A stretch of DNA of 64,000 nucleotides from CAVSUB01 sp963816725 (GTDB lineage: Bacteria > Acidobacteriota > Vicinamibacteria > Vicinamibacterales > 2-12-FULL-66-21). Position numbers and translations under genes: made by a program. The stretch is taken from the NCBI GenBank assembly GCA_963816725.1, contig CAWFMC010000013.1, positions 62,001 through 126,000 of the forward strand, read 5' to 3'. A model generated the notes under the pieces. The model ran no database searches. It saw nothing but the letters and a program-made list of their open reading frames with translations, and was not told the origin of the DNA. This document shows positions 31,422-42,000 of the stretch, one piece after another (positions within the stretch are counted from its first letter, which is position 1; every line of letters begins with the position of its first letter).

Positions 31422-33822
31422 CTACTCCGCGCGCAGCGCGATGATCGGATTGACCCGCGTGGCACGCAGCGCCGGAAGGACGCAGGCGGCGGTGGCGACG
31501 GCGATCAGCAGGGCGGCGTTGCCGGCGAAGGTCAGCGGGTCGTGCGCGGTGACGCCGAAGAGGAGCGTCTGGAGCACCCGCGTGAGGGCGAAGGCACCGG
31601 CGAGGCCGATCGCTACACCGATCGCCACGAGGCGCAGGCCGCTGCCGAGCACGAGGCCGAGGACCTGGCGCTGCTGCGCACCGATGGCCATGCGGATCCC
31701 GATTTCCTGCGTGCGCTGCACGACGGACTGCGAGATCACGCCGTAGAGGCCGATCGCCGCGAGCGTCAGGGCGAGCGCCGAGAAGAACCCCAGCAGGCGG
31801 GTCGTGAGGCGCCGCGGCGCCACGGCGTTGTCGATCAGCTGTTCGAGCTGGTAGAAGTCGCCGGTGGGGAGGCTCGGATCGTAAGTGCGCAGCGCGCCGC
31901 GGACCTCCGGCACGAGCGACGCCGGCGATCGCGTGCTGCGGACCACCATCTCCATCCCCGACCAGTCGCCGGTCTGGTGATAGTTCAGGTACATCTCGTT
32001 GCCACCGGCCTGCTCGAGCGTGCCGTGGCGAACGTCACCGACCACGCCGATGACGGTCGTGCCGCCGTTCTGCGTGATCTGCTGTCCGATCGGATCGCGG
32101 TCCGGCCAGAGCTCGCGCGCGAGGTGCTCGTTGATGATGACCGTCCTCGGATTGCCGGCCCGGTCGCGATCGTCGAAGTACCGCCCGGCCCGCAACGGCA
32201 CCCGCATCGCCTGGAGATAGGTGGCGTCGACGATGCGTGGAAACACGCTGGGGCCGGTGCCGGGCGGGTAGTCGACGCCTTTGGCGCGGACGCCCCAGGT
32301 GCGGTTGCGCCCGAGCGGCAAGACGTCGCTGAGGCCGACGGCGTCGACCCCGGGCAGCGCGGCCACGCGGGCGACGGCAGCGTCCAGATACTGGTTCGCC
32401 TCGGCGAGGTCCTTGAACGAGCGCGGCGAGTCGACGCGCCAGGCCATCGCGTGCTGCGGCTGAAAGCCGAGATCCACCTGGAGCAGCGCATCGAAGCTGC
32501 GGATCAACAGCCCGGCGCCGACCAGCAGGACGCAGGCCATCGCGACCTCCGCGACGACCAGGGTACTGCGTGCGAGGGTCGACGGTCGGCCGGCGGTGCG
32601 CTGATGCGTGGCGTTTTGTTGCGCGCCATGGCTGCGGGACAGGTGCCAGGCCGGCAGCACCCCACACGCCACGCCGGCGAGCCCGGTCAGGGCAATCGTC
32701 ACCACCAGCGCAACGGGATCGACGGAGGCGTTCTGGAGGAGCGGGACGCCGAAGGTCTCAAGGCGCGCCAGGGCGCGGGTTGCCCAAACCGCGAGCGGTA
32801 TGCCGAGCGCGGCGCCGGCGCCGGCGAGCAGCAGGCTCTCGGCCAGCGTCTGCTGGATCAGGTGACCGCGCCGTGCGCCGAGCGCGACCCGTACCGCGAA
32901 CTCCTGCCGCCGCACGTTGATGCGCGCCAGCAGCAGGTTCGACAGGTTGACGCACGCGATCGCCAGGACGCAGAGCACGGCTCCGGCGAGCACGGCGAAG
33001 GCCTGCCGGAAGGGCCCGCGCAGCGCATCACCGAGCGGCGTGACCGTTGCCCCGAGTGTGCCGCCGTAGTTGATCGTCTTCTTGAATCCGGTCGCTGATC
33101 ACCTGGAGATCGGCCTGTGCCGCGGCGGCGGTCACCCCGGGCTTGAGGCGGCCGATGCCGAACATCGTGTTCCCCATCCGCGCCGTCTCGGGCGCGAGCG
33201 GAAACGGCCGGAGCAACTCGATCTCCTGGCCGGGCGCGAAGATCGCGTCGAAGTCGAACGACGCCGGCAGGACCCCGACGATGGTAACCGCCGTATTGTT
33301 CAAGATCAGCGTGCGCCCGACCACGTTCGCGTCGGCGGCGAAGCGTCGCTGCCAGAACGCGTGGCTGAGAAGGGCGACCTGGGGCCCGTTGATCAGGCAT
33401 TCCTGCGCCGTGAAGTTGCGCCCGAGCACCGGCGTCACACCGAGCACGTCGAGGAAGTTGTCGGAGATGCCGACGCTCCGGAGCCGCTCCGGATCCCCCG
33501 ATCCGGTTATCGTCTCTCGGCGGCCGAAGTCGAAAAAGGCGAAGTAGCCGGCGAGCGAGTCGAAGCTGGTGTTCTGCTCGCGCCAGGCCTGGAACGTGTC
33601 CACGCGGGTCGTGCGGGCCGAGAGTCCGCCCGTGCCGACGTTCTCGATCCACACGAGGCGACCGGGATCGCGGAAGGGGAGCGGCCGCAGCAACACTGCG
33701 TTGACCAGGCTGAACATCGCCGTGCAGGCGCCGATGCCGAGTGCCAGGGTGAGCAGGGCGGTCGCCGCGAACCCTGGTGACTTGATCAACTGGCGAGACG
33801 CGTATTTGAGGTTGGCAAACAT
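31422..33822 (-). pseudogene. ADOP-type ABC permease, frameshifted
   Basis: Together two frames encode a normal-length (about 800 residue) 'acidobacterial duplicated orphan permease': MacB-like N-terminus (SRQLIKSPGFAATALLTLAL, LGIGACTAMFSLVNAVLLRP), periplasmic domain, central FtsX domain (AIACVNLSNLLLARINVRRQ, VRVALGARRGHLIQQTLAES), second FtsX domain (EIGIRMAIGAQQRQVLGLVL) and the C-terminal RATRVNPIIALRAE. The N-terminal frame runs to 33028 and the C-terminal frame takes over near 33078-33090, where one extra base on the minus strand (around 33084) changes the reading from ...SDRI to KKTINYGGTLG. This is either an inactivating mutation or a sequencing/assembly error. It starts 8 bp after the next permease gene. 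Confidence 0.85.
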
Positions 33823-33830
33823 GAAGCGTC

Positions 33831-36362
33831 CTATTCGATTTTGAGGGCGACCATCGGATCGATGCGGCTCGCACGGCGTGCCGGCAACGAGGCGGCCAGC
33901 ACTGCGACCGCCACCAGCGACAGGGTGACGGCGGCATACGTGAGCGGATCACCAGGTGACAGCCCGAACAGCATGGCGGAAATCGCCCGCGCCGCGGCGT
34001 ACGCGGCCACGGTGCCGAAGACGAGGCCGAGCCCGACGAGGGTCAAGGACTCGCGCAGGATCATCCGGAGGACCTGGGCCGGTCGGGCGCCGAGTGCCAT
34101 GCGCACGCCGATCTCACCAGTGCGCCGCAACACGGCGTGCGACATCAGCCCATAGAGTCCGACCGACGCCAGGCCCATCGCCACGAGGCCGAACAGGCCC
34201 GAGAGGCGCGCGAACAGCAGTTCCTGGGCGTCGAGTCGGTCGATTTGTTCCTCCTGCGTGCGCAGGTTGAGTACCGGTAGCGCCGGATCGATCGCCCGCA
34301 CCGCCGACCGGATTGACCGATAGAGCCCACCGGTACCGCCCGGCCCGGCGACACGCAGGGCGAAGTTGGCCTCACCGTCGACGCGCTGACGTGCCGGGAA
34401 GTAGATCGTCGGGGGCGCCGCGCCGCGGAGGTCCGTGTACTTCGCGTCAGCCGCGACGCCGACGATCTCGACCCGGTCGGTCGGCAGCGAACCGACCGTC
34501 ATCTGCCGGCCGATCGGCGACTGCTCGCCGCAGAAGGTGCGGGCGAACACCTGGTTGACCACCGCCACCCTCGTCGTCCGCCCCTCGTCCCCCTCGTCGA
34601 AGCCACGGCCGAGAACGATCGGCAGTTCCATAGTCTGGAAGAAGTTCGGTGCCAGGCCGTTCGTGTTGACGATGGTCTGGGTCCCCGGCGGGGGCGTGCA
34701 GCCGTTCACCGTGACGCGCTTGTTCTGGCGCACTCGCGACAGCAGCGCCACGTTCGAGTACGTCGCGGCGCTTACGCCGGGGATTCGCGCCATCGCCGCC
34801 TGAAGGCGCGATTGCAGGTCCAGGATCCGATCGGCCTTGTAACCCGCGGACACTGCGTCGATCTTGAAGAGCACCAGGCCGGTCCGATTGAAGCCGGCGT
34901 CGACCTGCCGGAGATTGCCCAGGGTCCGCACGAACAGGCCGGTGCTGACCAGCAGCACCAGCGACAGCGCGATCTGGGCGATCATCAAGGCCTGACTCAG
35001 GCGCGCCGTGCCGCCGCCGAGCGTGCGTGACCCGCTCTGGAGCTGCGCGTTCAGGTCGACCCGCGTCGTGCTGATCGCGGGGGCGAGCCCGAACAGGAGC
35101 GCCGTAATCACGGCGACCAGAACCGTGAACCCGAGCACCCGCGTGTCCATCGGGAGATCGAGCACGAGCGCGGCGTAGCCGAAGGGCCGCAACGCGAGCA
35201 ACGGCGCGCGGCTCCACCACGCCAGCGCCACCCCGAGCAGGGCGCCGGTTGCAGCGAGGACCGCCGCCTCGGCGAACAGTTGACGGACGATGCGGCGCCG
35301 CGTGGCGCCGAGAGCGAGACGGAGCCCGACCTCGCGCCGGCGCGCCGTGCCGCGGGCCAGCAGCAGGTTCGCGACGTTTGCGCACGCCGCCGCCAGGACC
35401 AGACCGACGAGCGCCATCAGCACGCGGAGCGGCCTGGCGTACTGGCGCCGGGCATCGGTCTCTCCCTGCGCGCCCGGGTCGGCGGCCAGCGTTGGCACGG
35501 CCGGCATCACCTCGTTGGGCGGGCTCGCGGCCGTGCGTCCGGCGATCCACCCCTCCCGTGCCGCATGCTGGAACACCGGTTCGAGGGCGGCGGCAGCCTG
35601 GGTTGCCGTAGCGCCGGGCGACAATCGCCCCATCACGCGAATCCACCAGTACGACGGCTGCGCGCGGCCGGCGCGATTGGGCTGGAAGAGCAGGTAGTGG
35701 GCGAGGGGTACCGAAACGTCGGGCGACTCGCCAGCCTGCATCGCGCCATTGAACCCTTGCGCCGTGACCCCGACGATTGCTGCCGGTACGCGGTTGACGA
35801 GAATCGTGCTGCCGAGCACGCTCGACGCGCTCGCGAATCGGCGCTGCCAATACCGGAACGAGATGACCGCGACCGGCGCGGCCCCGGTCCGGTCGTCCTC
35901 GGTCGTCAACACGCGCCCCAGTGCTGGTGAGACCCCGAGGCCGGTGTAGTAGGTCCCGGATACGAGTTGGGCCGATGCCTCGACTTCGGGTTGGCCGTCC
36001 ACCATCACGTTCACTTGCGAGAACGGCGCGAAGGCGAACACGTCGCTGAGTCCCGGATGCGACGTCTGCATGCGTTCGAACGCCAGCAGCGAGAACGAGG
36101 TGCTGGCATTGCGGCCCGTGGCTGGATCGATCGAGCCGTTGTTCTCGCCGGCCCGCGACATCCGGCCGCCGATCCCTTCGACGTTTCTGAAGAGGACCAG
36201 GTCCTCAGGATGCGGCACCGGCAGCGACCGCAGCAGCGCGTCGTTGACCAGGCTGAAGATGGCGGTGTTGGCCCCGATGCCGAGCGCCAGCGACAGGACG
36301 GCGACCGCGGTGAACCCGGGACTCTTCACCAGTTGACGGATCGCGAAGCGCAGATCGCTCAC
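33831..36362 (-). CDS. ADOP-type ABC transporter permease (MacB/FtsX-like)
   Basis: About 843 residues with the duplicated MacB_PCD-FtsX architecture: RQLVKSPGFTAVAVLSLALG, ANTAIFSLVNDALLRSLPVP, periplasmic core, first FtsX domain (ACANVANLLLARGTARRREV, GLRLALGATRRRIVRQL), second periplasmic core, second FtsX domain (EIGVRMALGARPAQVLRMIL) and final RRASRIDPMVALKIE. No ATPase gene is nearby, the hallmark of this acidobacterial family; its substrate is unknown. I use the GTG at 36360-36362 (GAGG 5 bp upstream) over the ATG at 36395, because family members begin directly with this block. Tandem with the frameshifted paralogue. Confidence 0.9.
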   Translation of the reverse strand: MSDLRFAIRQLVKSPGFTAVAVLSLALGIGANTAIFSLVNDALLRSLPVPHPEDLVLFRNVEGIGGRMSRAGENNGSIDPATGRNASTSFSLLAFERMQTSHPGLSDVFAFAPFSQVNVMVDGQPEVEASAQLVSGTYYTGLGVSPALGRVLTTEDDRTGAAPVAVISFRYWQRRFASASSVLGSTILVNRVPAAIVGVTAQGFNGAMQAGESPDVSVPLAHYLLFQPNRAGRAQPSYWWIRVMGRLSPGATATQAAAALEPVFQHAAREGWIAGRTAASPPNEVMPAVPTLAADPGAQGETDARRQYARPLRVLMALVGLVLAAACANVANLLLARGTARRREVGLRLALGATRRRIVRQLFAEAAVLAATGALLGVALAWWSRAPLLALRPFGYAALVLDLPMDTRVLGFTVLVAVITALLFGLAPAISTTRVDLNAQLQSGSRTLGGGTARLSQALMIAQIALSLVLLVSTGLFVRTLGNLRQVDAGFNRTGLVLFKIDAVSAGYKADRILDLQSRLQAAMARIPGVSAATYSNVALLSRVRQNKRVTVNGCTPPPGTQTIVNTNGLAPNFFQTMELPIVLGRGFDEGDEGRTTRVAVVNQVFARTFCGEQSPIGRQMTVGSLPTDRVEIVGVAADAKYTDLRGAAPPTIYFPARQRVDGEANFALRVAGPGGTGGLYRSIRSAVRAIDPALPVLNLRTQEEQIDRLDAQELLFARLSGLFGLVAMGLASVGLYGLMSHAVLRRTGEIGVRMALGARPAQVLRMILRESLTLVGLGLVFGTVAAYAAARAISAMLFGLSPGDPLTYAAVTLSLVAVAVLAASLPARRASRIDPMVALKIE

Positions 36363-36444
36363 CGCGGCCTCGCGGCAGCGAGGAGGCACACACACGCGCG
36401 GCGCGTCGGCATGTGCCCTTAGACGGGAGGCGGCAGCGAAAGGA

Positions 36445-37557
36445 TTACCTCGGCTTGAGCACGACCCGCTGGTGCGTCAGCGCGGACTCGCGCGCCGCCT
36501 CGAGGATCTCGGTGGCAATCAGGTTGTTCTCGAGCGACGACAGCGCGTTCGGGCGGCGGACGCCGCGCGCGACCGCGATGAGATGCGAGATCGAGTCGCG
36601 CTCGTCGGCCGGCATGGGGTCCGGCGTGACCGCGTGGTCCGGCTCCTTTGGCAGCGCCACCCGCAGCCCCGTGCCGCCGGTCGCGATCGCCAGACCGTGG
36701 TCGGCGTAGACCTCGAAGTCCTTCCGGCTGAACGGCCAGTTCCACGAGGCCTGGATGATCCCCTGTGCGGCGGGATACTCGACCACGATCGTCGCTTCGT
36801 CGTCGACCTTCGGGTAGACGGTGGGTTGGAACTGCTGGGTCACCGCGTTGACCGCGATCGGGCGCTGGTTGTCCATCATCCACGTCATGAGGTTGGCCCC
36901 GTAGCAGCCGAAATCGAACAGCGCGCCGGCGCCGTTGCGCACGGGATCCGAGAGCCAGTCGAGGAACTCGGGCTGGACGTCGATCGCCTTCGGCCCATTG
37001 TGGCCGTCCATCGCCACCATCTTGCGGATCTCGCCGCCGGCCTGCTTGGTTTTGAGCAGGTTCCAGATCGCGGCGTGGCTCGGGTACCACGTCGTCTCGT
37101 AATTGACGAGCACGTGGATCTTGCCCGCGTCCGCCGCTTTCTTGATGCGCTGGGCGTCCGCGTTGTTGACCGCGAGCGGCTTCTCCATCATCACCGTGAG
37201 GTGCCGAGGCGCCGCCGCCTCGACGATCACCGGATGATCGCGAGTGTTGGTGAAGGACGCGATCGCCTCCGGCCGTCCGAGGTCGAGCATCTGGTTGAGA
37301 TCGGTAAAGAGCGTCTCGCGCGGCAAGTTGTACTTCTCGCCGTAGCTGCGCAGCAGCAGCGGGTCGGGCTCGTAGACGCCGACGATCTGGACATCGTTCC
37401 GCGCTTGCGCGCTCTTCAAGAACCCGCTGACATGCCCGTGCACCAGCCCGGCAATCGCTAGCCGCAGCGGCTTCTCCTGCGCCCGCGCCGGCAGCCCGGC
37501 CGCCGGCGCCAGCATCGCCAACACGAGCACCACGAAGGCGCGAGTCAGGAAGGTCAT
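36445..37557 (-). CDS. Exported Gfo/Idh/MocA-family oxidoreductase
   Basis: 370 residues with a Sec signal peptide (FVVLVLAMLAPAAGLPARA) and then the NAD(P)-binding Rossmann domain (LRLAIAGLVHGHVSGFL, VGVYEPDPLLLRSYGEKY, TVMMEKPLAVNNADAQRI) and the C-terminal alpha/beta domain (NGAGALFDFGCYGANLMTWM, EATIVVEYPAAQGIIQASWN). EKP holds the conserved lysine. Exported members of this family with tightly bound NAD act on sugars or glycosides in the periplasm. The upstream open frame to 37926 crosses repeat DNA and is not part of the gene. Confidence 0.88.
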   Translation of the reverse strand: MTFLTRAFVVLVLAMLAPAAGLPARAQEKPLRLAIAGLVHGHVSGFLKSAQARNDVQIVGVYEPDPLLLRSYGEKYNLPRETLFTDLNQMLDLGRPEAIASFTNTRDHPVIVEAAAPRHLTVMMEKPLAVNNADAQRIKKAADAGKIHVLVNYETTWYPSHAAIWNLLKTKQAGGEIRKMVAMDGHNGPKAIDVQPEFLDWLSDPVRNGAGALFDFGCYGANLMTWMMDNQRPIAVNAVTQQFQPTVYPKVDDEATIVVEYPAAQGIIQASWNWPFSRKDFEVYADHGLAIATGGTGLRVALPKEPDHAVTPDPMPADERDSISHLIAVARGVRRPNALSSLENNLIATEILEAARESALTHQRVVLKPR

Positions 37558-37565
37558 AGGGCGGG

Positions 37566-37645
37566 AGTGTACAACGGCGGGACTCGGGGTCGGGGCTCGG
37601 CGCTGGGCGCTGGGCGCTGCGGCTGGGGCTGGGCGCTGCAGCCTT
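37566..37645. repeat. Heptamer array, GGCGCTG family
   Basis: GCGCTGG repeated in 7-bp register, with flanking GGACTCG, GGTCGGG and GGGCTCG variants, in the divergent gap between the oxidoreductase and the next gene. Confidence 0.8.
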
Positions 37646-37660
37646 CGGGACCCCGTTGTG

Positions 37661-37738
37661 TGAACCGTCGAACCCCCGCGAACCCTTGGAACCCGCACCT
37701 GTCGAACCATCGAACGTCGAACCCTCCGAACCTTGTCG
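37661..37738. repeat. GAACC array upstream of 37766 gene
   Basis: Nine GAACC words at 7-11 bp spacing on the strand of the downstream gene, ending about 28 bp before its ATG. With the preceding array it fills nearly the whole divergent promoter region. Confidence 0.8.
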
Positions 37739-37765
37739 ATCTTGAAGTACCCTAATCCGACTCCC

Positions 37766-38860
37766 ATGTCGAAACGCGTCGTGATTGCGTCGCTTACGGT
37801 GCTGGTGTGTCTGGCGTTCGTCCTGTTCCGGGCCCCGAATCGGGTCGAAGGCCGCAATGCGCCGTTGCGCCTGACCGATGCCGAATTCTGGCAACTCGCC
37901 TCCACGTCGTCCGAGGCGGATGGCACCTTTCATTCCGAGAACCTGGTCTCGAACGAGGCCGACTTCCAGCGCCTCATCCCGAGCCTGACCGAGCAGGCAG
38001 TGCCTGGACGCGCGTACGTCGGGGTCGGGTCGGAGCAGAACTTCAGCTACATCGCCGCCGTCCGCCCGTCGTTCGCGTTCATCGTGGACATCCGGCACGG
38101 CAACTTCGACCTGCAGTTGCTCTACAAGGCGTTGTTCGAGTTGTCGGCGGATCGCGCGGACTTCGTCGGCCGCATGTTCTCGCGGCCGCGGCCGGCCGGG
38201 CTGACGAAGGACTCCACGGCGGCGGCAATCTTCGAGGCCTACGCGCGCGTCCCGCCGAACCGTGAGGCCTACACCCGCAACCTCGCGCAGCTCGAGGCAC
38301 ATCTCGCGACCACGCACGGCTTCGGGTTGTCCGCGAACGACCGCCGCGGCCTGGCGTACGTCTACGACGCGTGGTTCACCAACGGTCCCGATATCCACTA
38401 CGAGCTGAACAATGGTGGCGGCTTCGGCGGACGCGGCGGCCCGGGCGGATTTCCGACCTACGCCGACCTGATGACCAGCGCTGACGATCGCGGGCAGAAC
38501 CGCAGCTTCCTGGGCAGTGAGAGCAACTTCGTCGTCGTGAAGGCGTTGGAGACACGCAACCTGCTGGTTCCGGTCGTCGGCAATTTCGGCGGCACGAAGG
38601 CCCTCGCCGCCGTCGCCACCTACCTGCGTCGGACCGGCCAGACGGTGTCCACGTTCTATGTATCCAACGTGGAGCAGTACCTGCGCCAGGACGGCTTGTG
38701 GGAGCAGTTCTGCCGCAACGCCAGTGCCTTTCCGATCGACGGTTCCAGCGTGTTCATCCGCTCGATGCGCGGCGGCTTCGGCGGGATGCGCGGCGGCATG
38801 GGCTTCGGTTTGTCCCTGTCGCCCATCGCGCACGACGTCGCGGCCTGCGCCGCGCGCTGA
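37766..38860 (+). CDS. Exported protein of unknown function, methyltransferase-fold-like
   Basis: 364 residues. An N-terminal hydrophobic leader (VVIASLTVLVCLAFVLF) suggests export or membrane anchoring. The body has ADGTFHSENLVSNEADFQRL, GRAYVGVGSEQNFSYIAAVR, PSFAFIVDIRHGNFDLQLLY and DRADFVGRMFSRPRP, which recalls an uncharacterised bacterial family with a methyltransferase-like fold, where VGSEQN and DIRHGN would be the nucleotide-binding turns. A Gly-rich loop (NNGGGFGGRGGPGG) and a Gly/Arg/Met-rich segment near the C-terminus are unusual. I use the ATG at 37766 (MSKRVVIAS). Function not assigned. Confidence 0.75.
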   Translation: MSKRVVIASLTVLVCLAFVLFRAPNRVEGRNAPLRLTDAEFWQLASTSSEADGTFHSENLVSNEADFQRLIPSLTEQAVPGRAYVGVGSEQNFSYIAAVRPSFAFIVDIRHGNFDLQLLYKALFELSADRADFVGRMFSRPRPAGLTKDSTAAAIFEAYARVPPNREAYTRNLAQLEAHLATTHGFGLSANDRRGLAYVYDAWFTNGPDIHYELNNGGGFGGRGGPGGFPTYADLMTSADDRGQNRSFLGSESNFVVVKALETRNLLVPVVGNFGGTKALAAVATYLRRTGQTVSTFYVSNVEQYLRQDGLWEQFCRNASAFPIDGSSVFIRSMRGGFGGMRGGMGFGLSLSPIAHDVAACAAR

Positions 38861-39046
38861 ACGCCTCGCCGCCTCGGAGCCCACCTCCGATGATCGTCGC
38901 AGCGCCGTCGAGTCGTCTGCCCGACGACTCTCCGACTGACGCCGCCGCCGGAACGCGCTATTGTTGCGGAGTCGTTCCGGATCGAAGTCGATGCCGCTGT
39001 CCCACGGTCTCACCACCACCGCGCGTCCCCGGGTAGCCGCCGATCC

Positions 39047-42000
39047 ATGCCCCTGCCGCCGCTAATCGATCCCCGCCGGCGGGTGCGTGTCGTCCTGTCC
39101 TCGACCGCGCTCCTATCGTTCATGTCGGTCCGCAAGGCCGCGGCCCTGGCGCTCGCGCAACTCGGCGTCGCTGCCTTCTTCGTGCCCGGTGTCGTGAACG
39201 CGACGATCGGGCCGTCGGCCGGGTGGTTCGTGCTGGCCGCGGTTGTCCTCGCCGCCATCGTCCGCGCCATCGACATCGAGAGCTGGGCGGTTTTCATTCC
39301 GGGCGGCTTCGTCGGCCGGGTGTCCCAGGCGTTCGGGCCGGCCCGGGGCCGCGCGGCGGCCGCGGCGGTCCTGACCGAGCGGTTCCTGCTCGCCGCCGTC
39401 GCGGTCGTGACCGTCGGTCACTACGCGTCGGGCGTCGTCCTCACCCTTATTGGCGGCTGGCGTCTGACCGGGCTGTTGCGGCCCGAGGATTTCGCGACGA
39501 TGCTGGCGGTGATCCTGATCGGCGGGCTGTGGATCCGCATCCGGATCGGGCTGGACGTGCGGTCCGACACCATCGCCCGCGGTGTTTGGATCGGCGCCGC
39601 CGTTGTCGTGGTGCTGGTAGTCGTCGCGGTCGTGACCGCGGCGCGCACGGCGACCCCGCTCGCGCCGCTGATTGCGCCGCCGCTGCCGGCCACCGGGCTG
39701 CGCTGGTATCTCGATATCGGCATCACCTGCCTGATCGGCTTGTGCCTCGCGCTGCCGACGATCGGCGGCGGCGACTCACTGGCCCAGGCCGCCCACGAGC
39801 TCGAGCCGCCGCGGGTTCAGGGCCTGTGGCGTGCCGCACGCGTGACGCTCGTGTTCGCCCTCCTCGTCACCGCGCTGACGACCTTCCTGTTCGCACTGCT
39901 GGTTCCCCCGGAGGAGCAGAGCGTGTGGGTGAGCACGCCGCTCGCCGGGCTCGTGCAGCATCTGGCCGGCCCCGGCTGGCTGCGCAGCCTGCTCGGGCTC
40001 TCGCTCATTGCCGCTGCCCTGCTGATGCTGACCCCGGCGGCGCACGCCGCGCTGAAAGATGCCGAGGCCCTGCTCGAGCGGCTCGCCGCGCAGGGCACGC
40101 TGCCTGAAGGGCTGACCGCGCTGCATTCGCGCTTCGGCACGCCGGCGCGCGCGATGGACGTCGCCGCGGCCTCCACGGTGTTGATGATTCTCGCCGGCAA
40201 CGGGCGGGTCCAGTGGCTCACTCGCGCGTACGCCATCGCGGTGGCCGCGACGGTGGTCATCAAGGCGCTGACGCTCCTCAAACTGCACCGCACACGCGCC
40301 GAGCCGGCCCGGACGAGAACTACGCCCGACGCGCCGCTCGCGGTGCGCCACCGTCCGCTCATCATCAGCGGCTGCGCTGCGGTGGTCGCCGCCGCCGCAC
40401 TGGTGACGGTCGTCAGCGGCGATGGTCCGTCGATCGCCGCCGTCGCTTTGCTGAGCGGGCTGGTCGCGCTGGTCACGTTCCGCCGGAAGGATGCCGCGGC
40501 CGTGGGGGTCGCCGACAATCCGGCGACGCTCGACCTGCTTCCGGCCGCCGACCTGTCGCTCGACCACATCGACGCGAGGGTCGGAAACGTGCTCGTGCCG
40601 GTGCGCAATCCGCGATCGCTCAACCACCTCGTCGCCGCGCTGCAGGCCTCACGCGGCCGCGATGTCGTGGTCATGACCGTGCGCCTGGTCGGCCTCGACG
40701 TGGCCGAGGACGGCGCCACCGATGCCGCGCCGACCGCGGCGGAGCAGCGGCTGTTCTCGGAAGTGATCGCCGTCGCCGAGCGTCAGGGCCGCCCGGTGCG
40801 CCTGCTGATCGTGCCGGCCCACAACGTCTTCGACGCGATCGTGTCGACGATCCTCCGCCTTCGCTCGTCGGACGTGCACGTCGGCGAATCGTCCAGCCTC
40901 TCCGCCGACGAGCAGGCCCGGCTCCTGGGGGAGGCGTGGGAAGAGGCGGACAAGCCCGAGCCGCTCGACGTCCACCTGGTTGTCTATCACCGCAGCGGCC
41001 GCACCGACACGTATCACCTTGGCGCGCACCCGCCTTCGCTCACCGCCGCCGATCTCGATCAGATCCATCGGCTCTGGCTCGATCTCACCAAGACCATCGG
41101 CCCGCATGTCCACCACCACGACGTGGTCCGGGCCGCCCTGAGGCAAATGGAACAGCAACTGAACGGCCCACAGCGCGAGGAGGCCGTCGCTGCCGTGCGC
41201 CAGGTCGCACGGCTGGCCGACGAGCTGACCGCCGTGCTGCGCACGCGGGACTACGCGCGGCTGCGCGACATGATGCGCAACCGCCACGCCGGCGAGCTCG
41301 CCGAGCTGCTGACCGAATTGCCGCTCGACGAGCAGGTCCTGGTTTTCCGGGTGATGCCCCGCAAGGACGCGGCGACGGTGTTCGAGTACCTCTCGCACGA
41401 CGCCAAGGACACGCTCCTCAAGGCGATGGCTCAGGACGACGTGGCGGCGCTGCTGAACGACATGGCGCCGGACGAGCGCACGATGTTCCTCGAAGAGCTG
41501 CCGGCGACCGCGACCCGCCAGCTGCTCGGGCTCCTGACCCCCAAGGAACGCTCGGTGGCGGTCACGCTGCTCGGCTACCCGGAGCGCTCGATCGGCCGGC
41601 TGATGACGCCGCACTACGTGGCCGTGCGCGAGGACTTCACCGTCCGCGAGGTGCTCGACTACGTCCGCGCCCACGGTCAGGACAGCGAAACCCTCAACGT
41701 GATCTACGTCGTGGACGAGCAGGGCCTGTTGATCGACGACGTCCGGATTCGCGAGTTCCTGCTGGCGCCAATCGATCGCCGGGTCGCGGAGCTGATGGAC
41801 CGCCGGTTCGTCGCGCTCAAGGCGACCGACGATCAGACCGCCGCGGTCGGCGTGTTCCGTCAGTACGATCGCAGTGCGCTGCCGGTCACCGACACCACCG
41901 GCATGCTCATCGGCATCGTCACGATCGATGACGTGCTGGACGTCGCGGAAGCCACGGCGACCCGCGAAATCCAGCGAATCGGCGGTTCGGAGGCCCTCGA

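Noticed and set aside
36419..39019. 866-residue minus-strand open frame
   Set aside because: Overlaps an oxidoreductase and an exported protein in other frames; composition typical of GC-rich antisense frames.
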